From: Ruminococcus sp. AM36-2AA | GTDB lineage: Bacteria; Bacillota; Clostridia; Lachnospirales; Lachnospiraceae | Length of the DNA stretch: 64,000 nucleotides | Reading direction: 5' to 3' | Assembly (NCBI RefSeq): GCF_003461955.1 | Contig: NZ_QTYB01000015.1 | Span: 1 to 64,000, forward strand | Shown: one piece after another, positions 61,613 through 64,000 of the stretch | Position numbering within the stretch: position 1 is the first letter of the stretch | How the letters are laid out: every line of letters begins with the position of its first letter | Program-made: the position numbers and the translations under genes | Notes under the pieces: generated by a model | The model's database searches: none | Told to the model about the DNA's origin: nothing | What the model saw: the letters and a program-made list of their open reading frames with translations, nothing else

Positions 61613-63892
61613 CTACATGATCTTTTTCAGAAGTTCCTGAATATTTTCCTGGCTTTTGTATTTATCCAGCCAGACATCCAGAAATTCCGATACATCGGAT
61701 TTCTTTGCAAAAAACGCACTTCTTTTGCTGCCATTGTAAAGATCTCGCAGGAAGATTCCAGCAAGTTCCGTCTTAAGATATGGATGCTGCATATGCTCCA
61801 GAGCTTTGAAATAATTTTCGAAAGCTTCCTTTGTCTGTCCCTGCTTTCTGCGGATATCGCCAAGAAGTTTCCAGGTTTCTCCCTGCCACTGCTTATGAAC
61901 CAGATAGCTTCTGACTTCTTCTGCCAGATATTCCATATCACTTACTTCGTCTGTACACAGAAATCTGGTACGGCAGTCAGCAAGAACTTCCGGATATCCA
62001 AACCGTTTCCATGCCAGGGTAAGTGCCTCCCGGTAAAGCATTTCCTCCGAAAGCGGCTTCTTTTCTATCTTACCAGAAATACCGATTTTCAGATAAAGCT
62101 CTTTTACCAGTTCCTCAAGCTCCGCTTTTGTGCGCACAACAGATACCTTTGCCAGATAAAATGCTCCGTCTATTTCTGTATCCTCCGGCAGTAATTTTTT
62201 CCAGAGTTCCATGTAAACAGATGCCTCGGACTTATGACGTGCTTCCAGAAGTTTTCTGCACTGGGAAATGACCTGTGTTTTTTTGTCCTGAAGGAACTTA
62301 TCCAGCTCAAGATGCACAATTCCATTGTTGGTGGTTTCTCTTGCAAGTGCGTACTTTTCCATGGCTTCATTCTGAAGACCTTTTTTCCAGAGGAGATCGC
62401 CCTTATATTTGATGAAGTATCCATCCTGCGGAAAATGCTTCAGACAATACGCCAGAAATTTTTCTGCCTCGGAAAAATCCTTCACCTCTTCAAGGCGTTC
62501 CATAACAAACCTGCACTTGAACTTTATAAAGCCAGGCGCATCCGGATATTTTTTCAGAAGGTCATCTACGATCGCTTCTGCTTCTTTCTTCTCGTGAAAT
62601 TCATACAGACTGGCAGCTTTCCGGAATGCACGGATATCTTCCACCGTCTGTTCCATTTCCGGAGTAATATGATCCATTTTTCTGCGTACTTCATACATGC
62701 GATATGCTTTGGAAACACGCTCTGTATAGATCAGGGTCAGCATGGCAGCCTGAAAAGTACCGTCCTCTGTACGGATCAGTGTAGGATGATAAAATGGCCG
62801 TATCCCGTTATAATCCTCACGGCCGATAAATTCTGCACTGAGCTGGATCTTATAATAGTTGTCAAAAATCTCATTCAGCACGTCAAAGCGCTTCTCTGCC
62901 AGCAGAGTTTCCAGTGATCTCTCAGATCTCAGAAGTCTCGCCTCAAGATCCTTCGCCGCTGCTTCTGCTCTGATCCGGTTTCGCTCAACATCCAGTTTAT
63001 GGTCTTTTTTTGCCATAAGCAGACAGTAAAATTTACGGAATGTCATCTGTCTGCGAATTCTTCCTCTGGATATCCTCGGCATATATTCATCACGGATTTC
63101 CTGATAATTCGCTCCCGGTACATAAATAGACTCATGGGATTCTCTTTCCCCATGAGGCGGTATATAGGACCATTCGTCCCCGTAATGCCAGATCAGATAA
63201 TCACTGACCCTGTGGGGAACCATTACCTTTTCCCCTTCAAAATCCATATATTTCACCGGAAACATCATATCCTTATCAAAAAGAAACGGGCAGCCACCCC
63301 AGCGCATGGCATAGCGGCTGCACTCTTCCTCTTTATATGAAAACATGAGTTTTTCCAGTTTTTTCAGTGTTCTGTCTTTTCCGAAAAATTTATATCGGAA
63401 CAGCCAGTACAGATACTTCCATGCAGAAATTTCCCATCTTGCTCCGACTACCATACTGATATTGATAAGATCCGTATAGATCATCATGTATGTTCTGTAC
63501 TTCTCATACTCCCTGTCATCATCCGGGATCGGATCCAGTGTCAGAACATCTATGATCTCTCCGGCTTTATCGTCTCCGATGATCTGATGCTTATGGATGG
63601 AACAGGTATCTGTACTTCCATATCGCGGAAAACTGTTGGTATAGGTGCGGTCTACGTCTGAGCAGTAAATTGCCCGGTTGTCCGGCATTTCTGTTTTGCA
63701 GATCTCTACAAATTTATCCCAGTCACTCTTTGGCATATAGATATCTACATCATCATCCCATGGGATAAATCCCTCATTTCGAAGAACTCCGATCAGTGTT
63801 CCCCCTGCCATTACATATCTAAGATTGTGCTTTTTGCAGATTGCGTCAACCTCCCGGAAGAGCTGCAAAAGAAGTTCCTGTTTTTCTGTCAT
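61613..63892 (-). CDS. LicD-family phosphotransferase with long C-terminal helical-repeat region
   Basis: It has 759 residues. The N-terminal LicD domain (1 to about 270) is complete: RYVMAGGTLIGVLRNEGFIP, WDDDVDIYMP and the later YGDEWSYIPP. LicD proteins transfer phosphocholine or related phospho-groups to surface glycans. From about 290 to 759 the chain is helical with TPR-like units (FLAYCLKHFPQDGYFIKYKG, LLGDIRRKQGQTKEAFENYF, KALEHMQHPYLKTEL). This extension could bind partners or glycan carriers. AGAGG lies 7 nt before the ATG. The upstream gene ends 3 bp before this start. Confidence 0.85.
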   Translation of the reverse strand: MTEKQELLLQLFREVDAICKKHNLRYVMAGGTLIGVLRNEGFIPWDDDVDIYMPKSDWDKFVEICKTEMPDNRAIYCSDVDRTYTNSFPRYGSTDTCSIHKHQIIGDDKAGEIIDVLTLDPIPDDDREYEKYRTYMMIYTDLINISMVVGARWEISAWKYLYWLFRYKFFGKDRTLKKLEKLMFSYKEEECSRYAMRWGGCPFLFDKDMMFPVKYMDFEGEKVMVPHRVSDYLIWHYGDEWSYIPPHGERESHESIYVPGANYQEIRDEYMPRISRGRIRRQMTFRKFYCLLMAKKDHKLDVERNRIRAEAAAKDLEARLLRSERSLETLLAEKRFDVLNEIFDNYYKIQLSAEFIGREDYNGIRPFYHPTLIRTEDGTFQAAMLTLIYTERVSKAYRMYEVRRKMDHITPEMEQTVEDIRAFRKAASLYEFHEKKEAEAIVDDLLKKYPDAPGFIKFKCRFVMERLEEVKDFSEAEKFLAYCLKHFPQDGYFIKYKGDLLWKKGLQNEAMEKYALARETTNNGIVHLELDKFLQDKKTQVISQCRKLLEARHKSEASVYMELWKKLLPEDTEIDGAFYLAKVSVVRTKAELEELVKELYLKIGISGKIEKKPLSEEMLYREALTLAWKRFGYPEVLADCRTRFLCTDEVSDMEYLAEEVRSYLVHKQWQGETWKLLGDIRRKQGQTKEAFENYFKALEHMQHPYLKTELAGIFLRDLYNGSKRSAFFAKKSDVSEFLDVWLDKYKSQENIQELLKKIM

Positions 63893-63895
63893 CTG

Positions 63896-64000
63896 TTAAC
63901 CTCTTTGATCAATAATTTTCAAAAGCTCTGCCAGCGTCTCGGATTCTTCATAAAAAAATCTCGTACACTCCGTCCGTCTGTCACGGATCATGATCATCAG
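63896..64000 (-). CDS. C-terminal end of a gene running off the window
   Basis: Only 34 codons are visible, ending IRDRRTECTRFFYEESETLA and a short Leu-rich helix before TAA at 63896-63898. It ends 3 bp before the LicD-repeat gene, so it belongs to the same operon. There is too little sequence to name a family. Confidence 0.6.
   Translation of the reverse strand: MMIMIRDRRTECTRFFYEESETLAELLKIIDQRG

Overview
The window looks like chromosomal DNA of a spore-forming, anaerobic gut Firmicute of the Lachnospiraceae type (Blautia-like is my best guess). The reasons are pyruvate formate-lyase with its activase, GerA-family spore germination genes, a DUF3794 plus LysM spore-coat-type protein, a mannose-family PTS, moderate GC content, strong AGGAGG ribosome sites and sigma-A promoters of the TTGACA-17-TATAAT kind. 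The genus is inferred; no rRNA or marker phylogeny is available here. I found no tRNA or rRNA gene, no CRISPR array, no transposase, no integrase and no phage gene.

Layout. 0-6.6 kb: two adjacent LacI-type regulators, then an opposing deoR-cutC-transglutaminase operon. 6.8-10.7 kb: M28 aminopeptidase, NlpC/P60 cell-wall hydrolase, YitT membrane protein. 10.8-18.7 kb: a carbohydrate block made of HAD phosphatase, oligo-1,6-glucosidase, PTS EIID/EIIC/EIIAB, a LacI regulator with a palindromic operator in front of the PTS genes, and thioredoxin reductase. 19-21.5 kb: DUF885 peptidase, a Nif11-like small protein and a thioesterase. 22.3-35.2 kb: envelope and ion functions, namely CapA-like protein, a P-type ATPase behind a yybP-ykoY (manganese) riboswitch, glycogen branching enzyme, three polysaccharide-deacetylase-like proteins and a foldase lipoprotein. 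35.4-37.2 kb: small membrane protein, DUF1934 protein and glutamate racemase. 37.3-44.6 kb: a sporulation and germination block (GerAB-GerAC fusion, GerAA, GntR regulator, ispE, DUF3794-LysM, PrcB-like lipoprotein). 44.7-50.9 kb: PlsC, a GGDEF-REC-HD-GYP protein, pflA and pflB. 50.9-52 kb: a repeat-rich intergenic island. 52-55 kb: a surface protein broken by one in-frame stop, and a D,D-carboxypeptidase. 55.3-57.5 kb: the rpmG-secE-nusG-rplK-rplA operon. 57.9-64 kb: the end of a surface-glycan cluster (SDR, TPP enzyme, degenerate LicD, LicD-repeat protein, and the tail of another gene).

How the parts fit. The 11.8-17.8 kb block is a self-contained sugar-uptake unit with its own repressor and operators. 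The pfl genes supply mixed-acid fermentation. Many genes between 22 and 35 kb and between 52 and 64 kb build or trim the cell envelope. The most unusual material is of three kinds. First, a set of structured intergenic repeats at 8-9.7, 21.6-22.1 and 51.1-51.9 kb, some with compensatory base changes in their stems. Second, the TPP-enzyme/SDR/LicD glycan cluster, which resembles the logic of two-carbon branched-sugar synthesis. Third, the GerAB-GerAC fusion protein.
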